From Rhodoplanes sp. (GTDB taxonomy: Bacteria; Pseudomonadota; Alphaproteobacteria; Rhizobiales; Xanthobacteraceae): a stretch of DNA of 64,000 nucleotides. How positions within the stretch are numbered: position 1 is the first letter of the stretch; the number at the start of each line of letters is the position of its first letter. The notes beneath the pieces were generated by a model. That model saw only the letters and a program-made list of their open reading frames with translations, searched no databases and was not told the DNA's origin. Location: the NCBI RefSeq assembly GCF_013377085.1, contig NZ_JACAAX010000018.1, positions 53,314 to 117,313 of the forward strand, given 5' to 3'. Shown one piece after another: positions 54,973 through 63,707 of the stretch. Made by a program: the position numbers and the translations under genes.

Positions 54973-55594
54973 GGAACAAACCCGGTCGAGATGTCTGCGG
55001 TACGAAGGATCGGAGCGGCGCGCCACGGTCCAAATTATACGAACGGCCGTGTTCTGCCCATATCGGCCGGTGGCCGGCGGTCGCCGTCCGACCTGCGAAC
55101 AGCACTCACGTGGCTCGCCCGGACAGTTCATGGTTACCCATAATACGAAAGTTGCGACATCGCCACCCGTTGCCTATGATCATCGGTCGCATCGTACCGT
55201 GACGGCGGCCCCGGTCCTCGCGGGCCCAATATGCGAAGGTCAGCGGCAACTGTCGGTGTCGTTTTGATCGTCATCCTCGTGTTGTCACTGCTGGGTAAAG
55301 TTTGACGATGAATCAGTGACATGCGCTCCGTCTCGATCGAGACACGCAATCCCGAAAGCTCAAGTGTTTGGCTCGCCCAGATTCATTGCGGAGAATGCGC
55401 CCGCGTTTGTCTGCGGACCGCCTCAAAGCCGACTGAATGTCAACGATGCTCGGCACGCCGCGCCAGAGTCCATCCCGTGAGGAGACAATCGGCCCTCGTT
55501 CGGTCGACGCTGGCCTCACAGGCCCCGGATGCATCGAGTCCGGGGCGGCGGGGTGCCGCCGGAGCGAATGCCGACAGAGGCACATGACGTCGCC
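54973..55594. other. Large divergent intergenic region between two glycosyltransferase genes
   Basis: 622 bp with no supportable coding frame. Composition is clearly lower in GC than the rest, with AT-rich patches around 55125-55185 and 55255-55320; these are plausible promoters for the leftward gene at 54001 and the rightward operon at 55595. The AT-rich, unstructured character is also what silencer proteins of the MucR/Ros or H-NS type target in rhizobial polysaccharide loci, but no defined site is claimed. Confidence 0.45.
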
Positions 55595-56752
55595 ATGAGG
55601 GTTCTACACAGCTACAAGACGTACCTTCCGGAGTGCTTTGGAGGCATTCCGGAAGCGATTCGATTGCTGGTTTGCGGCATGACCAGCCGCGTCGAGAGTG
55701 AAGTACTGGTGGCGCGCCGGCGTGGCCTCGGGCGCCGTTACAAGTACGAAGGGGCGCCCGTGGAGGCGGTCGCGTCGCTCGGCGAGTTGCTGTCGATGCC
55801 GATCGCCCCGTCGTTTCCGTTCGTTCTCGCACGCCGTGCCCGGCAGTTCGACGTTGTCGCCCTTCATCTGCCCTTTCCGCTGAGCGACATCGCCTCGCTG
55901 CTCGGCTTGGGCGACGAAACCGCCGTCGTCGTCCATTGGCATTCCGAGATCGTCAAGCAGCGGGCGCTCCTGCCGTTCGTTGCCCCTCTCATCCGACGGA
56001 CTCTGGCCGGCGCGCGCCGCGTCATCGTCTCCGACATGGCGCTGGTGGAGTCGTCGCCGTTCCTGAAGCCGCATGCCGCCAAATGCGTCGCGATTCCCTT
56101 CGGGGTGGAGATCGCGTACTGGCAGCACCTCGATTCTCCGCAGCAGGCGCAAGCCGACGACATCCGGGCGAGAAATCCGCGCCTCGTCGTGGCATCGGGC
56201 CGGCTGGTGACCTACAAGGGCTTCGATGTCCTCGTCGAAGCGTTCGCCGCGGTGGACGCGACGCTCGTCATCGTGGGGGAGGGGCCGTTGCGCGCCGAGC
56301 TCGCCGCGGCCGCCCAACGATTCGGGGTGGCGGACCGGGTGCGCTTCGTCGGGGCCGTGTCGCGCGACGATCTGAAGACCTATCTGCACGCTGCCAAGGT
56401 GTTCGTGCTGCCTTCGGTGTCCGCGGCCGAGACCTTCGGGATCGCCCAGCTCGAGGCGATGGCGGTCGGCCGGCCGATCGTGAACACGGCCCTGCCGACG
56501 GCGGTGCCCCGGGTGGCACGCCACGATTCGGAAGCCCTTACTGTCGCGCCGGGTGATCCGGCCGGGCTCGCGCGCGCCCTGACCCGCATTCTCGACGATT
56601 CCGATCTCGCGGACCGCCTCGCTGCGGGGGCGCGCGCCCGGATTGCCGAGGAATACGACCAGTCGGCGTTTGTGGCACGGGTCGAAAGGCTATATGAAGA
56701 GGCGGCCGCCGAGGCTGCGCGGGGCCGTCATCGGGCCATTCACCGAGCGTGA
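55595..56752 (+). CDS. Glycosyltransferase family 4 protein (mannosyl/rhamnosyltransferase-like)
   Basis: 385-aa GT-B glycosyltransferase. N-terminal MRVLHSYKTYLPECFGGIPEAI with the glycine loop, VVHWHSEIVKQ, RLVVASGRLVTYKGFDVLVEAF, VGEGPLRAEL, and the retaining EX7E motif ETFGIAQLE followed by AMAVGRPIVNT. The start is the ATG at 55595; the in-frame extension upstream is not protein-like. First of three plus-strand genes with wzm and wzt, so it probably elongates the exported glycan. Confidence 0.92.
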   Translation: MRVLHSYKTYLPECFGGIPEAIRLLVCGMTSRVESEVLVARRRGLGRRYKYEGAPVEAVASLGELLSMPIAPSFPFVLARRARQFDVVALHLPFPLSDIASLLGLGDETAVVVHWHSEIVKQRALLPFVAPLIRRTLAGARRVIVSDMALVESSPFLKPHAAKCVAIPFGVEIAYWQHLDSPQQAQADDIRARNPRLVVASGRLVTYKGFDVLVEAFAAVDATLVIVGEGPLRAELAAAAQRFGVADRVRFVGAVSRDDLKTYLHAAKVFVLPSVSAAETFGIAQLEAMAVGRPIVNTALPTAVPRVARHDSEALTVAPGDPAGLARALTRILDDSDLADRLAAGARARIAEEYDQSAFVARVERLYEEAAAEAARGRHRAIHRA

Positions 56753-56863
56753 TATCCGCGGAGAAGGACGTGCCGAAAGCATGGTGCCCGACCCATGGCG
56801 CCCGCAGCCTGCCGGTCCGGCGAAGACGAGCAATCGACGGTTTCGTGCGTGGATGACGAGAGG

Positions 56864-57718
56864 ATGACGACGATTTCCGAGAATCCCCAGCAACTGCCGC
56901 AGACCACGGTGCCGAGCATCCAGCCCAGCGGGATGCGGGCGCAGCCGTCGCTCCTCGATCGGATCGTTTACTACTGCGAGCTGATCTGGACGCTGGCGCG
57001 CAAGGAGATCAAGGTCCGCTACAAGAACAATCTGTTCGGCTATCTGTGGTCGCTCGCCAACCCCTTGGCCTCGGCCTTCGTCTTCTATTTCGCGTTCGAG
57101 ATCATTTTCAAGAGCAGCATTCCGAACTTCGTCGTGTTCCTGATCGTCGGCCTGTTCGTGTGGCAGTGGGCGACGAACTTCTTCATCGGGTCGTGCTCGG
57201 TCTATCTGGCGAACGGCAATCTCATCAAGAAGGCCGTCTTTCCGCGCTTCGTGCTCCCGATCGCGCTCGACATGCAGGATGCGTTTCATTTCCTGATGTC
57301 GATTCCGGTCATCTTCGTGTTCCTGTGGTCGCACCATCTCTCCATCAGCCCGATCATGCTGGTCGGGATTCTGCTGATTCTTCCGGGCCAGTTCCTCTTC
57401 CTGCTCGGCGTCGGGTTCGCGCTGGCGTCGATCAATCTGTTCTTCCGCGACATGGAGCGGATCCTGCAGATTGCGCTCAACATCCTGTTCTATCTGTCGC
57501 CGGTGCTGTACCCGGTGGACCGTGTTCCGGAGGGCTACCGGATCTTCATCAATCTGAATCCGATGACCCCGGTGATCGAGTCATGGCGCGCGCTGTTCCT
57601 GAACAGCACGCTGCAGTGGTCGTCGATCGGTCGAGTCTATCTGCTGGCGGCACTGAGCCTCGCGTTCGGGATATTCATCTATCGTCGGCTCGTCTCGCGT
57701 TTCGCCGAAGTCCTGTGA
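56864..57718 (+). CDS. wzm: Polysaccharide ABC exporter permease (Wzm)
   Basis: 284-aa ABC-2 permease with six hydrophobic helices. LARKEIKVRYKNNLFGYLWSLANPL is the amphipathic entry helix and conserved first-helix motif of Wzm/KpsM/TagG, and FYLSPVLYPVDRVPEGYR is the re-entrant loop region. Together with Wzt it translocates lipid-linked polysaccharide across the inner membrane. The ATG at 56864 is selected (AGAGG just upstream); an earlier in-frame start adds non-conserved residues. Nine base pairs before wzt. Confidence 0.93.
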   Translation: MTTISENPQQLPQTTVPSIQPSGMRAQPSLLDRIVYYCELIWTLARKEIKVRYKNNLFGYLWSLANPLASAFVFYFAFEIIFKSSIPNFVVFLIVGLFVWQWATNFFIGSCSVYLANGNLIKKAVFPRFVLPIALDMQDAFHFLMSIPVIFVFLWSHHLSISPIMLVGILLILPGQFLFLLGVGFALASINLFFRDMERILQIALNILFYLSPVLYPVDRVPEGYRIFINLNPMTPVIESWRALFLNSTLQWSSIGRVYLLAALSLAFGIFIYRRLVSRFAEVL

Positions 57719-57727
57719 GTCCCGAAC

Positions 57728-58468
57728 ATGACCGTCGCGGTTCGCTTTGAAAACGTCTCGAAGGCATACATGGACCACCGCTTCCTCGGCGGTGGCCTGA
57801 AGAACGCCATTCTCAACCTGCCGCGGATGGCCAAGTACAAGCGCCCCGAAACCTACGTGCTGCAGGATCTGTCTTTCGAAATCCGCAGGGGCACGACGGT
57901 CGCTTTCGTCGGGCGAAACGGTGCCGGCAAGAGCACGCTCCTGGGGCTCATCGCCGGCGTGCTGGTCCCCAGCACCGGGCGGGTCTCGGTATATGGCAAG
58001 GTGTCGTCGCTGCTGGAGCTCGGGGCGGGATTCCATCCCGATCTCACCGGGCGGGAGAACATCGAGCTCTACGGCATCGTGCTGGGATTCAGGCGTGCCG
58101 AAATCCTTCGCCGCCTGGACGCGATCGTCGACTTCGCCGAGCTTCGCGAGCACATCGACACGCCCGTGCGGTTCTATTCGTCCGGAATGCTGGCGCGGCT
58201 CGGCTTCGCCGTGGTGTCCCAGCTCGATCCCGAGATCCTGATCGTCGACGAGGTTTTGGCGGTCGGAGACTTCTCGTTCCAGGCCAAGTGCTACGACGTG
58301 ATCAACCGCTTCCGTGCCGATGGCGGGACCATCGTCATGGTGTCGCATTCGGCTTCCGACGTGGTCCGCCTGTGCGACGAAGCCCACCTGATCGAGGACC
58401 ACAGGATCGTCGCCTCGGGCGAGCCGCGAGAGGTCATCCGGCGTTATCAGCCGGAGCTGGTGATCTGA
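57728..58468 (+). CDS. wzt: Polysaccharide ABC exporter ATPase (Wzt), short form
   Basis: 246-aa ATPase. Walker A is VGRNGAGKST, the Q-loop/TagH-like region follows in LLELGAGFHPDLTGRENIELYG, the signature is YSSGMLARLGF, Walker B EILIVDEVLAVGD, and the switch histidine in MVSHSASDV. The protein ends soon after the ATPase core (RYQPELVI), so it lacks the C-terminal carbohydrate-binding domain of Wzt proteins that recognise a capped chain end. Export should therefore not depend on a non-reducing-end cap. Its 3' end overlaps the convergent glycosyltransferase gene by 22 bp. Confidence 0.94.
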   Translation: MTVAVRFENVSKAYMDHRFLGGGLKNAILNLPRMAKYKRPETYVLQDLSFEIRRGTTVAFVGRNGAGKSTLLGLIAGVLVPSTGRVSVYGKVSSLLELGAGFHPDLTGRENIELYGIVLGFRRAEILRRLDAIVDFAELREHIDTPVRFYSSGMLARLGFAVVSQLDPEILIVDEVLAVGDFSFQAKCYDVINRFRADGGTIVMVSHSASDVVRLCDEAHLIEDHRIVASGEPREVIRRYQPELVI

Positions 58469-59640
58469 CGGTCGACGATCGCGAGCATCTGGTCGAGGCG
58501 CGCCTGCCAGGAATAGGTGCGCAGCAGCGGATGATCGAGCGGCAACGCCGCGTTTCCTGACTCGGCCTCGGCGAGCGCGGAGGCGATCGCCGCGATGAAG
58601 TCGGGCTGATTCGACGCGGTCCGATGGAACGCGCCGAACTCGGCCAGGGCCGGCAGCGGCGTGGCGACCACCGGCCGTCCGGCGCTCAGATACTCGAAGA
58701 ACTTCATCGGGAACATCGCGCGCGTGTAGTCGTTGATCGCCTGCGGCAGCAGCGCGACGGCGGCACCGCGCAGATAGGCCGGCAACTGCTCGTAGGGCCG
58801 CCACCCCAGGAAATGGACGTTCGCGCGAGCGGCGAGACGGGCGACTGCCGGGCTCTTCTGGCCTTCGCGCTCGTCGCCGATGAAGACGATGTGCCAGCCG
58901 GGCCGGCGCGCCGCGATCTCGTCGATCAATCCGAGGTCGATCTTGAAGTCGGAGATCACGCCGACATACATCAACCGGGGCTCGGGGATCGCAGCCAGAT
59001 CGCCCGGCAACTCGCCGGAGAGTCGGGACGTGGCGAAATGATCGACATCGGCCACGTTGGCGAAATAGTGCGTGGTCGCCGTCGCCGTCGCCGCACAACG
59101 ATCGCGCAGCGCTGGGCTGGTGGCGAAGACATGGTCGGCCCGCGCCAGCAGGCGCTTCTCCTCGCGGTCATAGGCGACCTGGTCGACCCCCGGGATGACG
59201 CCGAGATTGTCGACGCAATGATAGACGACCGACTCCGGCGCGAGGTCGTCGACGGCATCGGTCATGTACGGGTGATAGGTCCAGACGATCGGCCGGCCGC
59301 GCCGGCGCAGCCAAGACCGGATCCGGCGGCGCAGCTGCCACGCGTTGAAGGCCTGGATGGCCGGGACGCGATGTCCGAACGGGATCGTCAGCGGCGACAG
59401 CAGCCAGACATTGCGGCGCACCTCGTGGGCGGGGCGGAGGCCGTGCCAGAGCCGCTTGGCGATGCGGCGGACGTCGATGGCGTTCAGCCCCGGCGGCCGG
59501 ATGCCGACGCTTTCGATGTAGAGCACTTCGTAGCCGCGCCCGGCCAGATGCACCGCCGTGTGCTGCTTGTTGGTCCAGTATGGCCAATACCAGTCGGCCG
59601 TGGAGAACATCACGACTGGGCCGGGGCCGACGTCCGTCAT
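58447..59640 (-). CDS. Glycosyltransferase, GT-B fold (TuaH-like)
   Basis: 397 aa. The N-terminus VMFSTADWYWPYWTNKQHTAVHLAGRGYEVLYIES resembles glycosyltransferases of teichuronic-acid and polysaccharide loci; ESVVYHCVDNLGVIPGV and FATSPALRDRC follow. Donor-domain segments are RLMYVGVISDFKIDLGLIDEI, HIVFIGDE, VHFLGWRPYEQLPAYLRGA and the DYTRAMFPMKFFEYLSAGRPVV donor-binding motif. Last of four overlapping minus-strand genes; its start overlaps the wecB stop by 4 bp. Confidence 0.9.
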   Translation of the reverse strand: MTDVGPGPVVMFSTADWYWPYWTNKQHTAVHLAGRGYEVLYIESVGIRPPGLNAIDVRRIAKRLWHGLRPAHEVRRNVWLLSPLTIPFGHRVPAIQAFNAWQLRRRIRSWLRRRGRPIVWTYHPYMTDAVDDLAPESVVYHCVDNLGVIPGVDQVAYDREEKRLLARADHVFATSPALRDRCAATATATTHYFANVADVDHFATSRLSGELPGDLAAIPEPRLMYVGVISDFKIDLGLIDEIAARRPGWHIVFIGDEREGQKSPAVARLAARANVHFLGWRPYEQLPAYLRGAAVALLPQAINDYTRAMFPMKFFEYLSAGRPVVATPLPALAEFGAFHRTASNQPDFIAAIASALAEAESGNAALPLDHPLLRTYSWQARLDQMLAIVDRQITSSG

Positions 59641-60764
59641 GGCGTCGCCGCGAGGATGTCGGCGATACGCTCGCCGGCGCGGCCGTCGCCGTAGGGGTTG
59701 GGGCGATCGCGCAGCGAGGCCCGCGTATCGGCGGCGAGCAGCGCCTCGGCGCGGGCGACAATGCGGTCCTCGTCGGCGCCGACGAGCTCGGCGAAGCCGG
59801 CGTCCACGCCTTCGGGACGTTCGGTCTTCCACCGCAACACCAGGACCGGCACCCCGAAGCTCGGCGCCTCCTCCTGGATGCCGCCCGAATCGGTGAGCAC
59901 GAGCTCGGCCCGCGACAACAGATGAACCAGCGACTCGTAGGGAACCGGGTCGATCAGGTGCAGATTCGGCAGACCGCCGAGCAACGGCATCGCCTGGGCG
60001 CGGACATTGGGGTTGAGGTGGACCGGGTAGACGACGTCGCAATCCGGCTGCGCGATCGCGATGCGGCGCACGGCGCGGCAGATGGCGGCGAGATCGCCGC
60101 CGAAGCTCTCGCGCCGGTGGCAGGTGACGAGCACGAGCCGCCGTGTGCGGTCGGTCAGCGCGCGGACGGAAGGAAGAATGCGCGCGGCGCCTGCCGGCGT
60201 GTCGAGCGAGCGCCACAGCATCGCCAAGGCGTCGACGACCGTGTTGCCGGTCAGATGAATGCTCTCGGCCGGAATGGTCTCGGCCCGCAGCGCCGCCGCG
60301 GCTCGCTCGGTCGGCGCAAAATGCAGATCGGCGATGACGCCGACGAGCCTGCGGTTGATCTCCTCCGGAAACGGATTGAAACGATCGAAGGAGCGCAGCC
60401 CCGCCTCGACATGGGCGACGTGCACGCGCTGGAAGTACCCGGCCAGGGAGGCGACGAACGCCGTGGTGGTGTCTCCCTGCACGACGATCCAGTCGGGCCG
60501 GACCTCGCCGATGGCACGCGCCAGCGCGGTGATCAGCGCCGCCGTCAGCTCCGACAGGCTCTGGTCGGGCCGCATGACGCCGAGGTCGATATGCGGCTTC
60601 AACCCGAAGCTGGCGAGAGTCTGGTCGAGCATTTCCCGGTGCTGGCCCGACGAGCAGACGATCGTCCGGAAGGTCTCCGGACGGCGTTCGAGTGCGGCGA
60701 TGACCGGAGCGAGTTTGATGCACTCGGGCCGCGTGCCGAGCACGACCATGATGCTCTTAGGCAT
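59637..60764 (-). CDS. wecB: UDP-N-acetylglucosamine 2-epimerase (non-hydrolysing)
   Basis: Interconverts UDP-GlcNAc and UDP-ManNAc; 375 aa. Motifs: VVLGTRPECIKLAPVIAAL, SGQHREMLDQTL, VQGDTTTAFVASLAGYF, HVEAGLRSFDRFNPFPEEINRRLVG, TGNTVVDAL, VTCHRRESFG, LTDSGGIQEEAPSFGVPVLVLR. All typical residues are present. Overlaps the deacetylase gene upstream by 8 bp and the glycosyltransferase downstream by 4 bp. No UDP-ManNAc dehydrogenase (WecC) is in the window, so the product may be used as ManNAc directly or oxidised elsewhere. Confidence 0.95.
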   Translation of the reverse strand: MPKSIMVVLGTRPECIKLAPVIAALERRPETFRTIVCSSGQHREMLDQTLASFGLKPHIDLGVMRPDQSLSELTAALITALARAIGEVRPDWIVVQGDTTTAFVASLAGYFQRVHVAHVEAGLRSFDRFNPFPEEINRRLVGVIADLHFAPTERAAAALRAETIPAESIHLTGNTVVDALAMLWRSLDTPAGAARILPSVRALTDRTRRLVLVTCHRRESFGGDLAAICRAVRRIAIAQPDCDVVYPVHLNPNVRAQAMPLLGGLPNLHLIDPVPYESLVHLLSRAELVLTDSGGIQEEAPSFGVPVLVLRWKTERPEGVDAGFAELVGADEDRIVARAEALLAADTRASLRDRPNPYGDGRAGERIADILAATP

Positions 60765-62325
60765 CGGACACCGATCCGATCACGCCGCGGAAGCCGACGG
60801 ACAGGGGCATGCCGGCGGCGTGCGTGCGAGAGACCTGGTAGGAGCCCCGCGTCCGGTCGTAGGCGATCTCGGTCGCGGCCTTGCCGAGCATGAAATCGAG
60901 GCAGGTCTCCTCGTTGAGGAACAGCAGGGGGCCGGCCGTGGCGCACTCCGCAGCGATGAAGTCCAGAAACTCCGTGTGCTTCGACAGGCGATCCTCTTCG
61001 CTCGCCCATCCATAGGCGTAGCGGAGCGAGAACGGATGGTCGAGATAGCCGAAGAACTGTCCGCCGGCCCGGGCGATCCGGAACGCCTCCTTGTAGATGC
61101 GGATCGGATCGCCGTCCGCGAGCAGACAGTCGCCGTGCAGCATGCAGGCCTGGCTGTGGGAGATGAATCCGCTCGGGCCGTAGGGCACGCGGCCGCCGCG
61201 CGCCATCAGGTATTCGGGATCGTTGGCGATGATCCCGCCGACGAAGCCGTCGTAGCCGGCACGCGCCAGCGCGGCCGGCACGTAGGTCGGGTTCTGGTGG
61301 AACGGCGAGACGGCGTAGCGGACCGTGAGGCCCGGCACGCGCGACTCGAGCCAGGCTTTTGACGCGCGCGCCTCGTTCTCCGCCGCCTCGCCCGAGCCGC
61401 CCCAGTTCGGCGCATGCGAGACGGAGTGCGACAGGATCGTTCCGCCCGCCGCGTGCAGATCCGACAGGAAGGCGAGGTGCTCCGGCGTCTCCGGCTGGTC
61501 GGTCTTGATCGCGACCGACAGGGGAAGGCCGCGCGATCGGTAGAGGTCATACAGCGGCCTGGCCGAGGCGATGTCCTCGTCGCAATCGAGCCGCATCGTC
61601 ACCGCCGCGGCGACACCATGCGGGATGTCGCGCAGATGCGGGCGACAGGGCAGCTCGGCGGGGCGATGGTCGGAGAGAAACGTCTCGACGACGCGCCAAT
61701 CGGCGCCGTCCAACGGTCCGACCGGACGGGCGAACCACAGGATCGACGCGGTCGGCGTATCGCGCAACGTCGCGACGGCGCCGACGCTGTGGCCAGCCAC
61801 GGCGAGTTCGGCGACCAGCTCGGCCGCCGTCGGCCGGGCCGTGACGGCGATCGACCAGAGATCGTCGCCGATGCCGATGCGGCCGAAGCCGAGATTGTTC
61901 CACTCGTTGGTGAAGTCGAACCGGCACAGCCGGCGCTCGCGCAGCGGCGACGCCGCGCCGAGGCTGCGGTCGGCGTAGCGAACCGCACCGGCACTCTGGC
62001 TCAGCCCGTAGGTCGCGGCCGGCGGGCACGCGGCGGCATCGGCGAATGCATCCTCGATCGGCGACAGGCAAATCCCGGCGAGATCGGCCAGCTTCGGACC
62101 GAGCGGGCCGAGCAGCAGGATCTTGCTGCCGCTCCGCGCCAGGGTGGTGAGCCGCTCGGCGTCGTCCTCGCTCGGCGCGAGGGCGACCACGATGGCGCCC
62201 GGCGCCGGCTGCGGCCATCGATCGCCGCCGATCCGCACCTGCCCGCGCGTGAACGATCGCTCCAGCGCCCGGCCGACGATCTCGGCGGCCGGCTCGGCAT
62301 CGCCACGAAACAAGAGGTCGATCAT
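60757..62325 (-). CDS. Polysaccharide deacetylase (NodB-fold) protein with N-terminal extension
   Basis: 522 aa. The C-terminal half (from about residue 240) is a NodB-type domain: VTMRLDCDEDIAS (catalytic/metal aspartates), LSHSVSHAPNWGG (the HxxxH metal histidines), RYAVSPFHQNPTYVPAAL and YLDHPFSLRYAYGW. The first 240 residues contain a Rossmann-like segment (ILLLGPLGPKLADLAG) and a beta-rich part with LCRFDFTNEWNNLGFGRIG, not assignable to a family. No signal peptide, so it acts in the cytoplasm, possibly N-deacetylating a ManNAc- or GlcNAc-containing precursor. Couples to wecB (8-bp overlap) and the CapK-like gene (ATGA). Confidence 0.88.
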   Translation of the reverse strand: MIDLLFRGDAEPAAEIVGRALERSFTRGQVRIGGDRWPQPAPGAIVVALAPSEDDAERLTTLARSGSKILLLGPLGPKLADLAGICLSPIEDAFADAAACPPAATYGLSQSAGAVRYADRSLGAASPLRERRLCRFDFTNEWNNLGFGRIGIGDDLWSIAVTARPTAAELVAELAVAGHSVGAVATLRDTPTASILWFARPVGPLDGADWRVVETFLSDHRPAELPCRPHLRDIPHGVAAAVTMRLDCDEDIASARPLYDLYRSRGLPLSVAIKTDQPETPEHLAFLSDLHAAGGTILSHSVSHAPNWGGSGEAAENEARASKAWLESRVPGLTVRYAVSPFHQNPTYVPAALARAGYDGFVGGIIANDPEYLMARGGRVPYGPSGFISHSQACMLHGDCLLADGDPIRIYKEAFRIARAGGQFFGYLDHPFSLRYAYGWASEEDRLSKHTEFLDFIAAECATAGPLLFLNEETCLDFMLGKAATEIAYDRTRGSYQVSRTHAAGMPLSVGFRGVIGSVSDA

Positions 62326-63707
62326 TGCGGCGGGCTCTGGTTCTGCGGCGTGGTGACGAGATGGCGAAACTTCGAGCGCCACCCCTGCAGCTTGAGCGCC
62401 GAGGCGTCGACGAACTCGACCGCGATGCCGTCGTGCCACCACCCCGCCAGCCGTTGGCGGATCCCCTCGGCGTCACATCCGGGCTCCGGCACCAATCTGA
62501 ACAAAGGCTGGCCGCCGTGCTGCTCGATCTGGAACTGCTGGATGCCGCCGACGCGGTCGAGGACGTCCTGGATGTAATGGGTCGGCAACTTGCGCCCGCC
62601 GATCTCGATCACGTCATGGGTGCGGCCGACCATCTCGTGAACGACGAAACCGTCGTCGGTCTCGGCCATCACGGCGACGTCGCCGGTTCGGTAGCGGATC
62701 AGCGGCATCACGCGGTTCTTGAGGGCGGTGAGCACGAGCTCGCCGGTCTTGGCTCGCGGACGAGAGGGGAGGTCGTCGTCGGCCTCGATCGCCGCGATTT
62801 CCGGCCACGCCAGCGGATCGAACATCGTCATCGTCGTCGCGCACCTGTCGGTCTGGTAGGCGACGACGCCGACCTCGGCGAGCCCGTAGCGGTCGATGAC
62901 GTCACACCGCAGCGCCTGCGCGATCGTGCTCCGCTGCCGGGCGGTCAGGAGCTCGCCCGACGACTCGAAGATGGCGAACCCGCGCTGCCCGGCGTGATGG
63001 GCCTGCACATGCAACGCAAGCTGATAGATGGTCGAGGGATGCGCGTGGACGAGATGCGGCCGGATCGACCGAATCTTCTGCCAGATCTCCTCGAGCTCGT
63101 CGGGCTCGAAGGTGGCGAAGAAGATGTTGTAGCGGTTCATCGCGAAGCATTTGAGGTGCTCGCGAAGGCGCGCCCGCCAGGGAAAGACGTCGGGAAACTT
63201 GCTGGCGAAGTGGAGCTCGGTGCGGGCATGGGTGTTGCCGATGCAGGCGCGCGCATGCCGGGTGACAGCCGACGACCAGTCGGCCGCCTCCTGGTCGTAG
63301 GTAATGTGGGCGGACGTTCCGGTCGATCCGCCAGTCTTCGAGACGTGCTTGACGAAATCCGCGTGGTCCTGGCGCAGCAGGCGATCGCCCTCGGCGCGAA
63401 TGACGTCCTTGGTCAGATGAGGAATGTCGTCGAGATAGCGCTCGTCGCGGGCGAGCCGCTCGGGATCGAAGCCGATGCGCTGGAACAACTCCTTGTAATA
63501 AGGAACCATCGTCCCGGCGAAGCGAACGGTGTCGACGAGCGCGTCCCACGATCGGCGACGGCGCTCGGCGAAAGGTCGCCGCATCTCGGCCGCGAACGCC
63601 GTCTGCTTGCGGCTGACGTCCCGCTTCTCCAGCCGCTCGGCAATCGGGTACGCGATGTATGCCGCTGTCGCGCCGCGCAGCCCGTTGATGACAAGACGGT
63701 GGAGCAT
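62322..63707 (-). CDS. CapK/PaaK-like adenylate-forming enzyme
   Basis: 461 aa resembling phenylacetate-CoA ligases and CapK proteins of capsule loci. The ATP-binding loop is SKTGGSTGTSAHITYD; the middle has MNRYNIFFATFEPDELEEIW and HLVHAHPSTIYQLA; later RYGLAEVGVVAYQ, ENRVMPLIRYRTGDVA-like and GRTHDVIEIGGRKLPTHYIQDVL. In polysaccharide loci such enzymes are thought to activate an acyl or amino-acid group for attachment to the glycan, but the function is not settled. First gene of the four-gene minus-strand operon, overlapping the deacetylase by ATGA. Confidence 0.88.
   Translation of the reverse strand: MLHRLVINGLRGATAAYIAYPIAERLEKRDVSRKQTAFAAEMRRPFAERRRRSWDALVDTVRFAGTMVPYYKELFQRIGFDPERLARDERYLDDIPHLTKDVIRAEGDRLLRQDHADFVKHVSKTGGSTGTSAHITYDQEAADWSSAVTRHARACIGNTHARTELHFASKFPDVFPWRARLREHLKCFAMNRYNIFFATFEPDELEEIWQKIRSIRPHLVHAHPSTIYQLALHVQAHHAGQRGFAIFESSGELLTARQRSTIAQALRCDVIDRYGLAEVGVVAYQTDRCATTMTMFDPLAWPEIAAIEADDDLPSRPRAKTGELVLTALKNRVMPLIRYRTGDVAVMAETDDGFVVHEMVGRTHDVIEIGGRKLPTHYIQDVLDRVGGIQQFQIEQHGGQPLFRLVPEPGCDAEGIRQRLAGWWHDGIAVEFVDASALKLQGWRSKFRHLVTTPQNQSPPQ

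Noticed and set aside
54973..55594. Possible small genes or a transposon remnant in the AT-richer divergent region
   Set aside because: No transposase-like translation, terminal inverted repeats or target duplications were seen, and the short frames lack ribosome-binding sites.
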